From the NCBI RefSeq assembly GCF_037969765.1, contig NZ_CP150207.1, forward strand, positions 4,085,001 through 4,149,000: a stretch of DNA of 64,000 nt. Reading direction: 5' to 3'. Source of the stretch: Paenibacillus sp. FSL W8-0186. GTDB taxonomy: Bacteria; Bacillota; Bacilli; Paenibacillales; Paenibacillaceae. Of this stretch, positions 35,202 through 43,079 are shown piece after piece. Position numbers and translations under genes: made by a program. The notes under the pieces were generated by a model. It searched no databases, was not told where the DNA came from, and saw nothing but the letters and a program-made list of their open reading frames with translations. The stretch's first letter is position 1, and the number at the start of each line of letters is the position of its first letter.

Positions 35202-35843
35202 CTAATCCTCAGCTATCGTGTCTAGCAGCATTTTTATAATATTTGTCTTAGAAATTCGCCCTACCACTTTTACGTCTCCCTCTTCGCCGGTCTCCGCCGG
35301 CACGACTACAGGCAAGCTGTCAATTTGATGAGCGATAATTTTCCTCGCCGCCTCAAGCACCGAATCCTCCGGTGAGACGGTGATGATATTAGGCCGCCGA
35401 GTCATGATGAAACTTACGGGCATTGAGGATGCAGTGGCGTTGCCTAGCGTAACCTTGAGTAAATCCTTGCGGGATACGATCCCTGCCAATCTTCCTTGCT
35501 CATCCGTAACAATCAAATGGCCTACATTCTCTAGAAAAAGCGAGACGACCGCCTCTTGAATCGTCGTCGTTTCACGAACAATCACAGGTACGCCGTGAAG
35601 ATCCCCGACCTTCATATCAAGCAGCCGAAGCTTGCTCTCTTCTTCCGGCGTTCTTCTCTTGCCCAAAAAATATCCTACCTTCGGTTTTGCATCGATATAA
35701 TCGAGCATGACGAGAATGGACAAATCTGAACGGATTGTCGGGCGAGTCAAATTCAGCATTTCCGCTATGAGATCTCCGGTAATCGGAGCATGCTTCTTCA
35801 CAATGTCAATGATTTCCAATTGACGGGATGTTAGTTTGATAAT
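35202..35843 (-). CDS. ccpN: CcpN-type HTH/CBS-domain regulator of gluconeogenesis, with probable ATT or ATC start
   Basis: A winged helix-turn-helix (ITGDLIAEMLNLTRPTIRSD) is followed by two CBS domains (GVPVIVRETTTIQEAVVSLF; RRPNIITVSPEDSVLEAARK), the CcpN plan. In B. subtilis it represses gluconeogenic genes gapB and pckA in glucose. The first conventional start, TTG at 35819, has no ribosome site and would remove residues found in homologues (IIKLTSRQLEIIDIV). In frame above it, GGAGG lies 5 bp before ATT (35843) and 8 bp before ATC (35840), with no ATG, GTG or TTG. I place the start at ATT; an unusual start codon, as in infC, would limit its level. It is cotranscribed with PSRP. Confidence 0.9.
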   Translation of the reverse strand: MIKLTSRQLEIIDIVKKHAPITGDLIAEMLNLTRPTIRSDLSILVMLDYIDAKPKVGYFLGKRRTPEEESKLRLLDMKVGDLHGVPVIVRETTTIQEAVVSLFLENVGHLIVTDEQGRLAGIVSRKDLLKVTLGNATASSMPVSFIMTRRPNIITVSPEDSVLEAARKIIAHQIDSLPVVVPAETGEEGDVKVVGRISKTNIIKMLLDTIAED

Positions 35844-35957
35844 AAATCCCTCCGCTTCAGATAGGTTCGCTCCTAGTATAACATTCCTTCGTCATTCATT
35901 AGAATGTCATATTGGCGAATTTTGATTCCTCCTTCCTGTATGAAAAGTTTTATTGTG

Positions 35958-36009
35958 TATATAATACGTCATATTTAATTATTGTTCAATATATAATACG
36001 CACTATTTA
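35958..36009. repeat. Pair of 20-bp direct repeats upstream of ccpN
   Basis: TATATAATACG followed by TCATATTTA (35958-35977) and TATATAATACG followed by CACTATTTA (35990-36009) match at 17 of 20 positions and start 32 bp apart, about three helical turns. They lie about 115-165 bp before the ccpN start and could be regulator sites or overlapping promoter parts. The rest of 35844-36057 is AT-rich without other signals. Confidence 0.55.
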
Positions 36010-36055
36010 TTGATTTGAAACGATTAATGTGTAAATTGGTATGTTCTCATGCAAA

Positions 36056-36085
36056 ATAAGCCGGCGCCTTAAAGGCCCGGCCATG
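36056..36085 (-). terminator. Probable terminator after the thioesterase gene
   Basis: Minus strand GCCGGGCC-TTTAA-GGCGCCGGC with TTATTTTGC after it. The stem has one bulge. Confidence 0.65.
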
Positions 36086-36108
36086 TTCATTTATGATCAA
36101 AACAAGCT

Positions 36109-36837
36109 TCAAATCTGCGGCTGCCAAGCCGATGATTGAGCAAGCAATCGCTTCAGATACACAGCTACCTGCTCAATATGCTCGTGCAGATAAAAATGCC
36201 CTCCAGGGAATTGCTGCTGCCAAAACTCCCCCTCGCAGTAGCGTCCCCATCCTTCCATCTCCTTTAAATCGACGAAGTTATCCTCCATGCCATTGAGCAC
36301 GCAAATATTTGTATGCAGCTTAGGCCTTCCGGCCTCCAGACGGTACGTCTCCACCAGCTTGAAATCGGAACGGGCAATCGGCATGAAATATTCAGCAAAA
36401 GACGAATCTTCCAGCAATTCAGGGGGCGTCCCGCCCATGGAAGCGAGCTCCTGGCGAAATTCCGCGTCAGGTAATAAGTGACGCTTGTTTCGCGAGTGCA
36501 GATGAGGCGGATTTTTACCGGATAGAATCAATATAGAGGGCCCAAGCAGCCGGGCCTGCTGGAGCGCATAAGCGAGCTCGTAAGCGACCAGCGCCCCGAG
36601 GCTATGCCCGAATAGGACATACGGAATGCGATCAGCCAGCTGTGGCCTCAGCATTTGGATTAAATCCGCCACAGTCTCGTCCATTTTTTCATATAAAGGC
36701 TCGTTCGATCTGATTCCGCGACCTGCATACTCAAGAGGAACCAGCTTAAGGCTTGAATCAAAACGACTGCTCCAGCGTAAATAAGATGACGCACTGCCTC
36801 CGGCATGCGCAAGGCAGATCAATTTTCCGATAGACAT
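36109..36837 (-). CDS. Orphan type II thioesterase (GrsT family)
   Basis: A 242-residue alpha/beta hydrolase. It begins LICLAHAGGSASSYLRW; the nucleophile is in LFGHSLGALVAYELA (about residue 80); the catalytic His is in GGHFYLHEH near the end. Family members edit nonribosomal peptide and polyketide assembly lines by removing stalled acyl groups from carrier proteins. No synthetase, carrier protein or phosphopantetheinyl transferase gene is in the window, so it is either a remnant or serves a cluster elsewhere. The ATG follows AAGGAG. It is divergent from an AraC-type gene. Confidence 0.9.
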   Translation of the reverse strand: MSIGKLICLAHAGGSASSYLRWSSRFDSSLKLVPLEYAGRGIRSNEPLYEKMDETVADLIQMLRPQLADRIPYVLFGHSLGALVAYELAYALQQARLLGPSILILSGKNPPHLHSRNKRHLLPDAEFRQELASMGGTPPELLEDSSFAEYFMPIARSDFKLVETYRLEAGRPKLHTNICVLNGMEDNFVDLKEMEGWGRYCEGEFWQQQFPGGHFYLHEHIEQVAVYLKRLLAQSSAWQPQI

Positions 36838-36948
36838 ACGTACTCCTTCCCCTCCCGATTCTGGTGAACACTCCGGACTTTCCTATAATTTTCCTGTAAT
36901 AGATTTATTATACTTCAACCTTGCCAACAGTGATAGAACAATCCGTAT

Positions 36949-36977
36949 TAGACATTAATTGTACTTACCGATATGAT
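36949..36977 (+). promoter_or_regulatory. Sigma-A type promoter of the AraC-family gene
   Basis: TAGACA, 17-bp spacer, TATGAT. It ends 36 bp before the ATG at 37014, with GGGAGTGAG between as ribosome site. Confidence 0.6.
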
Positions 36978-37013
36978 GAAAGTGTGTAATGTTCAAAGCA
37001 CGGGAGTGAGCGC

Positions 37014-37838
37014 ATGAAATCTTTCTATCAGAATTGGATACTGGATTACGAATTGCCGCTAGTTATCCACCACGGGCATAACCTGACGTTCTACGCACAT
37101 TATCATTCTGAGATTGAATTCATCTATGTGGAGTCGGGAAGTATCCTTGTCGGAGTCAATGAGGAAAAGCGTCTGCTCACGCAAGGCGATATGGTCATTT
37201 GCTGCAGTAATGACATTCATCATTTTGAGAGTAAAGAAGATTCGCAGGTTATCATTCTCATATTTAAGCCGGAAATGATCAGCCTATCCGTGAACTGGCC
37301 AAATGATTTCAGCTTTGTTTCCCCTTTCATGCCGGGGGGAGACCCTGCATTCAAGCATATCAGGCCGCTGCTGTACGACATAATGGAGGAAAAAGAAAAC
37401 GCCAAACCAGGTTATCAAATGTTCATCAAAGCCCGTCTGCTCGAACTATGCGGAACGCTGCAGAGAAACTGGCCGTCCCACAGGCTGAGCCGCAGCTCAC
37501 GAAGCAAGCTCGAATCAAAGCGGGCGAGAATCCAGCAAATTTTGTCGTTCATTGAAGAAAATTATCAGGATGATTTATCCGTGGAATTGATCTCGACCCA
37601 TTTTCAAATGGAGCCGTCTTATTTTTGCCGCACGTTCAAAAGCGCTGTGGGTATGAATTTTCGGACCTACTTAAATACGATCCGCGTGCTCAAGGCGGAA
37701 CGCAAGCTGATCAGCAGCGATGCCAGCATTATGGATATAGCGCTGGAATGCGGCTTTAACAGCATCCGTACGTTCAATCGGGTATATAAAGAATTGAAGG
37801 GCTGCGTCCCTTCCAGCTCGCGTGACGGTGTTTCTTAA
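37014..37838 (+). CDS. AraC-family transcriptional regulator
   Basis: A 274-residue regulator. The N-terminal domain is cupin-like (HYHSEIEFIYVESGSILVGV, LTQGDMVICCSNDIHHF). The C-terminal 100 residues contain two helix-turn-helix motifs (SVELISTHFQMEPSYFCRTF and IMDIALECGFNSIRTFNRVY). It precedes the Gfo/Idh-ThuA operon in the same direction, 160 bp upstream with a terminator between, and is a reasonable candidate to control it. The ligand is unknown. Confidence 0.92.
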   Translation: MKSFYQNWILDYELPLVIHHGHNLTFYAHYHSEIEFIYVESGSILVGVNEEKRLLTQGDMVICCSNDIHHFESKEDSQVIILIFKPEMISLSVNWPNDFSFVSPFMPGGDPAFKHIRPLLYDIMEEKENAKPGYQMFIKARLLELCGTLQRNWPSHRLSRSSRSKLESKRARIQQILSFIEENYQDDLSVELISTHFQMEPSYFCRTFKSAVGMNFRTYLNTIRVLKAERKLISSDASIMDIALECGFNSIRTFNRVYKELKGCVPSSSRDGVS

Positions 37839-37876
37839 TGCTAAACTGTCTGTTCATCATATTTAATTTCAATTTG

Positions 37877-37909
37877 GAATGCACTTTACGTTTAAAGTGC
37901 ATTTTTTGT
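37877..37909 (+). terminator. Terminator after the AraC-family gene
   Basis: AATGCACTTTA and TAAAGTGCATT arms with a CGTT loop and a T6 tail. Confidence 0.88.
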
Positions 37910-37998
37910 CTATGAATAAGCATAAACTGGCGAGAGATTCATCGGGGTAATTCCTATAATAATATTGAATTCAATTTTATTATCGATGGAGGGATACA

Positions 37999-39159
37999 AT
38001 GAAGCAGCTGCGCGTCGGAATGATTGGCTACAAATTTATGGGAAAAGCACACAGCAACGCTTACCGGACTCTGCCGATGTTTTTTCCTGAGGCTATGAAG
38101 CCTGAAATGACCGCCCTGTGCGGAAGAAACAAGGAAGCCGTAACCGAGGCTGCCGCACAATTGGGCTGGTCTGATGTCGTAACGGACTGGAAGGATCTGA
38201 TCGCGCGTGACGACATTGACTTGATCGATATCAATGCCCCAAGCGATGTTCATAAAGAAATTGCACTCGCTGCGGCCAAAGCCGGAAAGCATATTTTCTG
38301 CGAAAAACCGCTTGCGCTGACATTAAGCGACGCCCGCGAGATGCTGCAGGCGGCGGAGGAAGCCAAAGTAGCCCATATGATCGGCTTCAACTATCGCTTT
38401 TCACCGGCGGTCAAGCTGGCCAAAAAACTCGTAGAAAGCGGCAGGCTCGGCAAAATTTATCATTTCAGAGCCTGGTTCCTGCAGGATTGGGTCATGGACC
38501 CCGAATTCCCGCTCGTCTGGCGGCTGCAGAAGGAAATTGCCGGCTCGGGCTCGCATGGCGATCTCGGCGCCCATTTGATCGATCTGGCCCACTACTTGGT
38601 CGGGGACATTCATGAGGTCATCGGGATGAGCGAGACCTTCATTAAAGAGCGCCCGATCGCCGAGGAAATGACGGGACTCAGCGCCAAGGGCAGCAAAGAT
38701 GCTCCACGGGGACCGGTTACCGTCGACGATGCAACGCTCTTCCTGGCGCGGTTCGCCAACGGCGCGCTCGGCAGCTTCGAAGCGACCCGTTTCGCGGCAG
38801 GACACCGGTCGACCAATTCCTTTGAAATTAACGGGAGCTTGGGCAGCGTAAAATTTGACTTTGAACGGATGAACGAGCTGGAAGTGTATTTTAACTCGGA
38901 TGAAGAGGATGTCCAAGGCTTCCGGAGAGTGCTGGCTACGGATCCGGCCCATGAATATGCGGAAGCTTGGTGGCCGCCAGGACATACGATCGGCTTCGAG
39001 CATACGTTCATTCATGAAATATTGGAGCTAACCAACGCTCTTCGGGAAGAGAGGCTGCCACAGCCGAATTTCCGTGACGGCGTGAAATGCCAGGCTGTCC
39101 TGGAGGCTGTAGAGCGCTCCATTGACGAGCGCCGCTGGGTCGAAATCTCGGAAATGTAA
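37999..39159 (+). CDS. Gfo/Idh/MocA-family oxidoreductase
   Basis: A 386-residue NAD(P)-dependent enzyme. The Rossmann domain opens RVGMIGYKFMGKAHSNAYRT and has the family EKPL motif in HIFCEKPLALTLSDAREML. The C-terminal alpha/beta domain has GSGSHGDLGAHLIDLAHYLV with the substrate-side Asp/His pair. It oxidises or reduces a hydroxyl of a sugar or cyclitol; the substrate cannot be told. The ATG follows GGAGG at 6 bp. It is first of three genes; the ThuA gene starts 15 bp after its stop. Confidence 0.93.
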   Translation: MKQLRVGMIGYKFMGKAHSNAYRTLPMFFPEAMKPEMTALCGRNKEAVTEAAAQLGWSDVVTDWKDLIARDDIDLIDINAPSDVHKEIALAAAKAGKHIFCEKPLALTLSDAREMLQAAEEAKVAHMIGFNYRFSPAVKLAKKLVESGRLGKIYHFRAWFLQDWVMDPEFPLVWRLQKEIAGSGSHGDLGAHLIDLAHYLVGDIHEVIGMSETFIKERPIAEEMTGLSAKGSKDAPRGPVTVDDATLFLARFANGALGSFEATRFAAGHRSTNSFEINGSLGSVKFDFERMNELEVYFNSDEEDVQGFRRVLATDPAHEYAEAWWPPGHTIGFEHTFIHEILELTNALREERLPQPNFRDGVKCQAVLEAVERSIDERRWVEISEM

Positions 39160-39174
39160 AGGAGACATAGAGAT

Positions 39175-39909
39175 ATGAAAAAGGCATTAATTGTCTGGGG
39201 CGGCTGGGACGGACACGAACCGGAGCAAGTCGCTGGCATCTTCGCAAATATATTGCGAAACCATCAATTCGACGTGGAAGTCGCGGATACATTGGAAGCG
39301 TATGCAGATGCAGAGAAGCTGATGGGTCTTGATCTAATCGTGCCCGTCTGGACGATGGGGGAAATCCCGCAAGCATATGTCAACAACGTATCGGCAGCCG
39401 TTCAGAACGGTACTGGGCTCGCCGGGTGCCACGGCGGCATGTGCGACTCCTTCCGCCATAATGTAGACTGGCAGTTTATGACCGGAGGCCAATGGGTGGC
39501 CCACCCGGGGAATGACGGCATAGAATATATGGTAGAAATCAAGCAGTCCTCCAGCCCGCTTGTCGCCGGAATGGAAGACTTTAAGGTAGTGAGCGAGCAA
39601 TATTACCTGCATGTGGACCCGGCAGTCGAGGTGCTGGCGACCACCCGTTTTCCCGTAGCCGACGGCCCTCACCGATTGAACAAAGCCGTCGATATGCCGG
39701 TCGTCTGGACGAAGCGCTGGGGAATCGGGCGCGTATATTATAATTCCCTCGGACATCACGCAGACATCGTTGCGATGCCGGAGGTCACCGAGCTGATGAC
39801 CCGCGGCCTCCTCTGGGCAGCGGAAGGCAAGCAGCTCGCTAGAGAAATGTATGGCGGTCAGGCGCTTAAGCAGCAAAATCACTATACCGGCATGGGCGAC
39901 AGCCAATAA
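39175..39909 (+). CDS. ThuA-domain protein
   Basis: A 244-residue cytoplasmic protein with the class I glutaminase-like ThuA fold (KALIVWGGWDGHEPEQVAGI, LAGCHGGMCDSFRHN, YLHVDPAVEVLATTRFP, YYNSLGHHADIVAMPE). ThuA was named for trehalose use, and these proteins regularly sit with Gfo/Idh oxidoreductases in sugar-modifying operons, as here. The start follows AAAGGAG. The exact reaction is not settled for the family. Confidence 0.9.
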   Translation: MKKALIVWGGWDGHEPEQVAGIFANILRNHQFDVEVADTLEAYADAEKLMGLDLIVPVWTMGEIPQAYVNNVSAAVQNGTGLAGCHGGMCDSFRHNVDWQFMTGGQWVAHPGNDGIEYMVEIKQSSSPLVAGMEDFKVVSEQYYLHVDPAVEVLATTRFPVADGPHRLNKAVDMPVVWTKRWGIGRVYYNSLGHHADIVAMPEVTELMTRGLLWAAEGKQLAREMYGGQALKQQNHYTGMGDSQ

Positions 39910-39943
39910 ACCGCCAAGCTGCACGGAAGAGGAGAGGCGTATC

Positions 39944-41047
39944 ATGGACAAAATGAAGGTTGGCATTATCGGCTGCGGGAAAATCAGCAGCATTTATATG
40001 GAGAACTGCAAAAAATTCAGCGTCCTAGAGCTTGCGGCCTGCGCTGACCTGGATGTAAGCCGCGCCCGGGAACAGGCGGAGAAATACGGCATTCCTCGCG
40101 CCTATACTACGGATGAGCTGCTCGCGGACCCGGATATCGACATCGTCATCAACCTGACGATTCCAGCGGTGCACGCCGAGGTAAGCCTTAAAGCTCTGGA
40201 AGCCGGCAAACATGTGTATGTGGAAAAGCCGCTTACCGCTACGCTGGAGGAAGGCAGGCTCGTGCTGGATACGGCGAAAAGGCTTGGCCTTATCGTTGGC
40301 AGCGCTCCGGAAACTTTCCTGGGCGCTGGCATCCAAACCGCCCTCAAATTGATCGAGGATGGCGTGATCGGCCGCCCCGTATCGGCAACAGCCTTCATGA
40401 TGAGCCGCGGGCACGAGTTCTGGCATCCGGATCCAGAGTTTTACTATGCGCAAGGCGGGGGTCCAATGTTCGATATGGGGCCATATTATTTGACCGCCCT
40501 GGTGCAATTGCTCGGCCCGATTCATTCCATTGCCGGGATGACAGGCAAAGCCATGGAAGAGCGAATCATTACGAGCGACAAAAAATACGGCAAAATGATT
40601 CCCGTCGACATTCCCACCCATGTTGCCGGCACGCTTCGCTTCGATAACGGGGCCATCGCGACCCTGATTACGAGTTTCGATATCTTTGGCGGCAGCAGCC
40701 TGCCGCCGATCGAAATCCATGGGACGGAAGGAACGCTGCTCGTGCCTGATCCGAACACGTTCGGCGGCCCGGTGAAATACCGTAAAATTGGGGAAGCCGA
40801 ATGGACAGAGCAGCCGCTTCTTCCAGGCTATACAGAGAACAGCCGTGGAATTGGCCCGGCAGACATGGCCTATTCTCTGCTTCGCGGCCGTCCGCACCGG
40901 GCCAGCGGAGAGCTAGCTTACCATGTGCTGGAAGCGATGTGGGCGTTCCATGAATCATCCGACTCAGGCCGCTATTACGAGATGCACAGCCGCTGCGAGC
41001 GCCCTGCCGCTCTTCCAGCCGATCTTGCGCCTTATACACTGGATTAG
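39944..41047 (+). CDS. Gfo/Idh/MocA-family oxidoreductase
   Basis: A 367-residue second member of the family in the operon. The Rossmann start is VGIIGCGKISSIYMENCKKF, the EKPL motif is VYVEKPLTATLEEGRLVL, and the C-terminal domain has GGGPMFDMGPYYLTALVQLL. It is only distantly similar to the first enzyme, so the two probably take different substrates or successive steps. The ATG at 39944 follows GGAGAGG, 34 bp after the ThuA stop; longer frames upstream overlap ThuA and lack a ribosome site. Confidence 0.93.
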   Translation: MDKMKVGIIGCGKISSIYMENCKKFSVLELAACADLDVSRAREQAEKYGIPRAYTTDELLADPDIDIVINLTIPAVHAEVSLKALEAGKHVYVEKPLTATLEEGRLVLDTAKRLGLIVGSAPETFLGAGIQTALKLIEDGVIGRPVSATAFMMSRGHEFWHPDPEFYYAQGGGPMFDMGPYYLTALVQLLGPIHSIAGMTGKAMEERIITSDKKYGKMIPVDIPTHVAGTLRFDNGAIATLITSFDIFGGSSLPPIEIHGTEGTLLVPDPNTFGGPVKYRKIGEAEWTEQPLLPGYTENSRGIGPADMAYSLLRGRPHRASGELAYHVLEAMWAFHESSDSGRYYEMHSRCERPAALPADLAPYTLD

Positions 41048-41079
41048 ACTCTAAAACTTTAATAGATACACGACATATA

Positions 41080-41120
41080 AAAACCGGGCAGGGGTTGCGA
41101 TATCCCCTGCCCGGTTTATT
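41080..41120. terminator. Bidirectional terminator between convergent genes
   Basis: AAACCGGGCAGGGG and CCCCTGCCCGGTTT form a 14-bp perfect stem with a TTGCGATAT loop, flanked by A and T tracts. Confidence 0.9.
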
Positions 41121-41150
41121 AGTTGCTGTTTTATTTTTGATGCAGATTGC

Positions 41151-41789
41151 TTATGCACGGATTTCGCGGAACTTGGCCACGTATTTAGCGGCAAGCTCAG
41201 CGATCAGATCGTAACGCCCTTCCTTGGCCGGTGCCGTCAGGTTTCCGCCAATCCCTACCGCAATGCATCCGCTGCGAACCCACTGCTCCATATTGTCGAG
41301 ATCGACGCCGCCGGTTGGCATGATGTTCACATGCGGCATCGGGCCTTTGACAGCCTTGATATAACCCGGATTAAAGTTATTGCCCGGGAACAGCTTCAGC
41401 ACATCCACGCCGAGCTTCAACGCTTCCTTCATCTCATTAAGCGTCATGCAGCCAGGCATGTAAGGTATGCTGTACAGATTGCACAGCTTGCCTGTCTCCT
41501 CATCAAAGGAAGGACTTACAACGAATTCGGCTCCTGCCAAAATGGCGATTCTCGCGGTGATCGGATCCAGCACCGTTCCCGCACCAATCACAGCCTGCCC
41601 TTCGTATTCTTTAATCAGGCGTTTGATAACCTCGTCGGCGTCCGGCGTCGTAAAAGTAACCTCAATATTATTCAAACCGCCTTCGATGCAAGCCTTGGAC
41701 ATTTGATAGGCGGACTCCGCATCGTCTCCGCGGATTACCGCGACGACGCCCAACTCTGTAATATTTTGCAGCACTTTTATTTTCTTCAT
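41151..41789 (-). CDS. KDPG/KHG aldolase (2-dehydro-3-deoxyphosphogluconate aldolase)
   Basis: A 212-residue class I aldolase. Motifs are the catalytic Glu region NIEVTFTTPDADEVI, GAGTVLDPITARIAILAGAE, and the Schiff-base Lys in GVDVLKLFPGNN, then IMPTGGVDLDN. It splits 2-keto-3-deoxy-6-phosphogluconate to pyruvate and glyceraldehyde-3-phosphate, the last step of pectin/uronate breakdown. The second of two nearby ATGs (41789) is chosen because AGAGGGAG touches the first. It is divergent from the KDG kinase gene. Confidence 0.95.
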   Translation of the reverse strand: MKKIKVLQNITELGVVAVIRGDDAESAYQMSKACIEGGLNNIEVTFTTPDADEVIKRLIKEYEGQAVIGAGTVLDPITARIAILAGAEFVVSPSFDEETGKLCNLYSIPYMPGCMTLNEMKEALKLGVDVLKLFPGNNFNPGYIKAVKGPMPHVNIMPTGGVDLDNMEQWVRSGCIAVGIGGNLTAPAKEGRYDLIAELAAKYVAKFREIRA

Positions 41790-42075
41790 CGCCATCTCCC
41801 TCTCAACTAAACTTTTTTATCTTATTTACCTTGCTATTTATGATTATCTACATCATATTAAACAACAACTCTGCTTTAAATGCACTATATTTCTTGAATA
41901 ATTATCGTTTATTCGCTAAATTCTACGGATTCTTATGGAGGATCTGTGTCAAAGCACGATTCCTTAATTCCTTTATTGTACAAAACCGATTTATGTGTTA
42001 ATTTCAAGATAACCGATTATTTTGAATATGCTAAATAAGTTCATATCTCACAATTAGATTTAGGAGGAAGCATAA

Positions 42076-43020
42076 ATGAACAAGAAGCTTGACGTAGTCA
42101 CTTTCGGCGAACCGATGGCGATGTTTTACGCCAATGAACCCGGGGAATTGCATAAAGCGCTTTCTTTCTCCAAGGGGATGGCCGGCGCCGAATGCAACGT
42201 CTCCGTCGGATTATCCCGTTTGGGCCACTCCGTCGGTCTGGTCACCAAGCTCGGGGAGGATAACTTCGGCCATTTTATTACCGATACCCTGAACAAGGAG
42301 AACATCGACACCTCCAACGTAAAATTTACGAATGAATATAGAACGGGTATGCTGGTCAAATCGAAAGTACTGACAGGAGATCCTGTCGTTGAATATTTTC
42401 GCAAAAATTCAGCCGCCTCTACAATCAGCTTATCCGATTTTGACGGTGATTATTTCGCATCCGCGAAGCATATGCATGTAACTGGCATTTTCCCGGCGGT
42501 TTCGAAATCCTGTCATGAATTTGCTCTTCACGCTGTCGATTTCATGCGGTCCCAGGGAAAAACCGTATCCTTCGATCCAAACCTGCGCCCTTCCCTATGG
42601 CCGGATACAGATACGATGGTGAAAGCGATTAACGGCCTGGCCGCCCGCGCCAACTGGGTATTCCCGGGGATTAGCGAAGGCAAGCTGCTTACGGGGCATG
42701 ATAAGCCGGAAGCCATCGCCGATTTCTATCTGGCGCGCGGCGTTTCGCTCGTGGTGATCAAGCTTGGACCGGAAGGCGCTTATTTCAAATCATCAGACGG
42801 GGAAGGATATGTTCCGGGCTTCAAGGTCAAAGAAGTCGTGGACACCGTTGGAGCAGGAGACGGCTTTGCCGTAGGCGTCATCAGCGGATTGCTGGAGCAG
42901 CTGCCGCTGCAGGAGGCCGTCCGGCGCGGCAATGCGATCGGTGCCATCAATGTCATGTCTCCGGGGGACATGGACGGTTTGCCTGACCAGGAGAAGCTGC
43001 AGAAATTCATGAAGCAATAA
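42076..43020 (+). CDS. 2-keto-3-deoxygluconate kinase (PfkB family)
   Basis: A 314-residue ribokinase-like enzyme. Family signs are GGAECNVSVGLSRLG-type N-terminal motif (seen as GAECNVSVGLSRLGHSVG), SFDPNLRPSLWPD, and the catalytic DTVGAGDGFAVGVISG with Asp base near residue 254. Context with KDPG aldolase points to KDG as substrate (KDG plus ATP gives KDPG). The start follows AGGAGG at 7 bp. A terminator follows, then the convergent LacI-type regulator gene. Confidence 0.92.
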   Translation: MNKKLDVVTFGEPMAMFYANEPGELHKALSFSKGMAGAECNVSVGLSRLGHSVGLVTKLGEDNFGHFITDTLNKENIDTSNVKFTNEYRTGMLVKSKVLTGDPVVEYFRKNSAASTISLSDFDGDYFASAKHMHVTGIFPAVSKSCHEFALHAVDFMRSQGKTVSFDPNLRPSLWPDTDTMVKAINGLAARANWVFPGISEGKLLTGHDKPEAIADFYLARGVSLVVIKLGPEGAYFKSSDGEGYVPGFKVKEVVDTVGAGDGFAVGVISGLLEQLPLQEAVRRGNAIGAINVMSPGDMDGLPDQEKLQKFMKQ

Positions 43021-43032
43021 ATCTTGATATGA

Positions 43033-43079
43033 TAAAAAAAGAACATGTCCCATCGCTAACGGGAGCATGTTCTTTTTTT
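43033..43079. terminator. Bidirectional terminator between KDG kinase and LacI-type genes
   Basis: AAAAAAAGAACATG and CATGTTCTTTTTTT arms enclose TCCC-ATCGCTAAC-GGGA; A and T tracts form part of the stem ends and tails. Confidence 0.9.
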
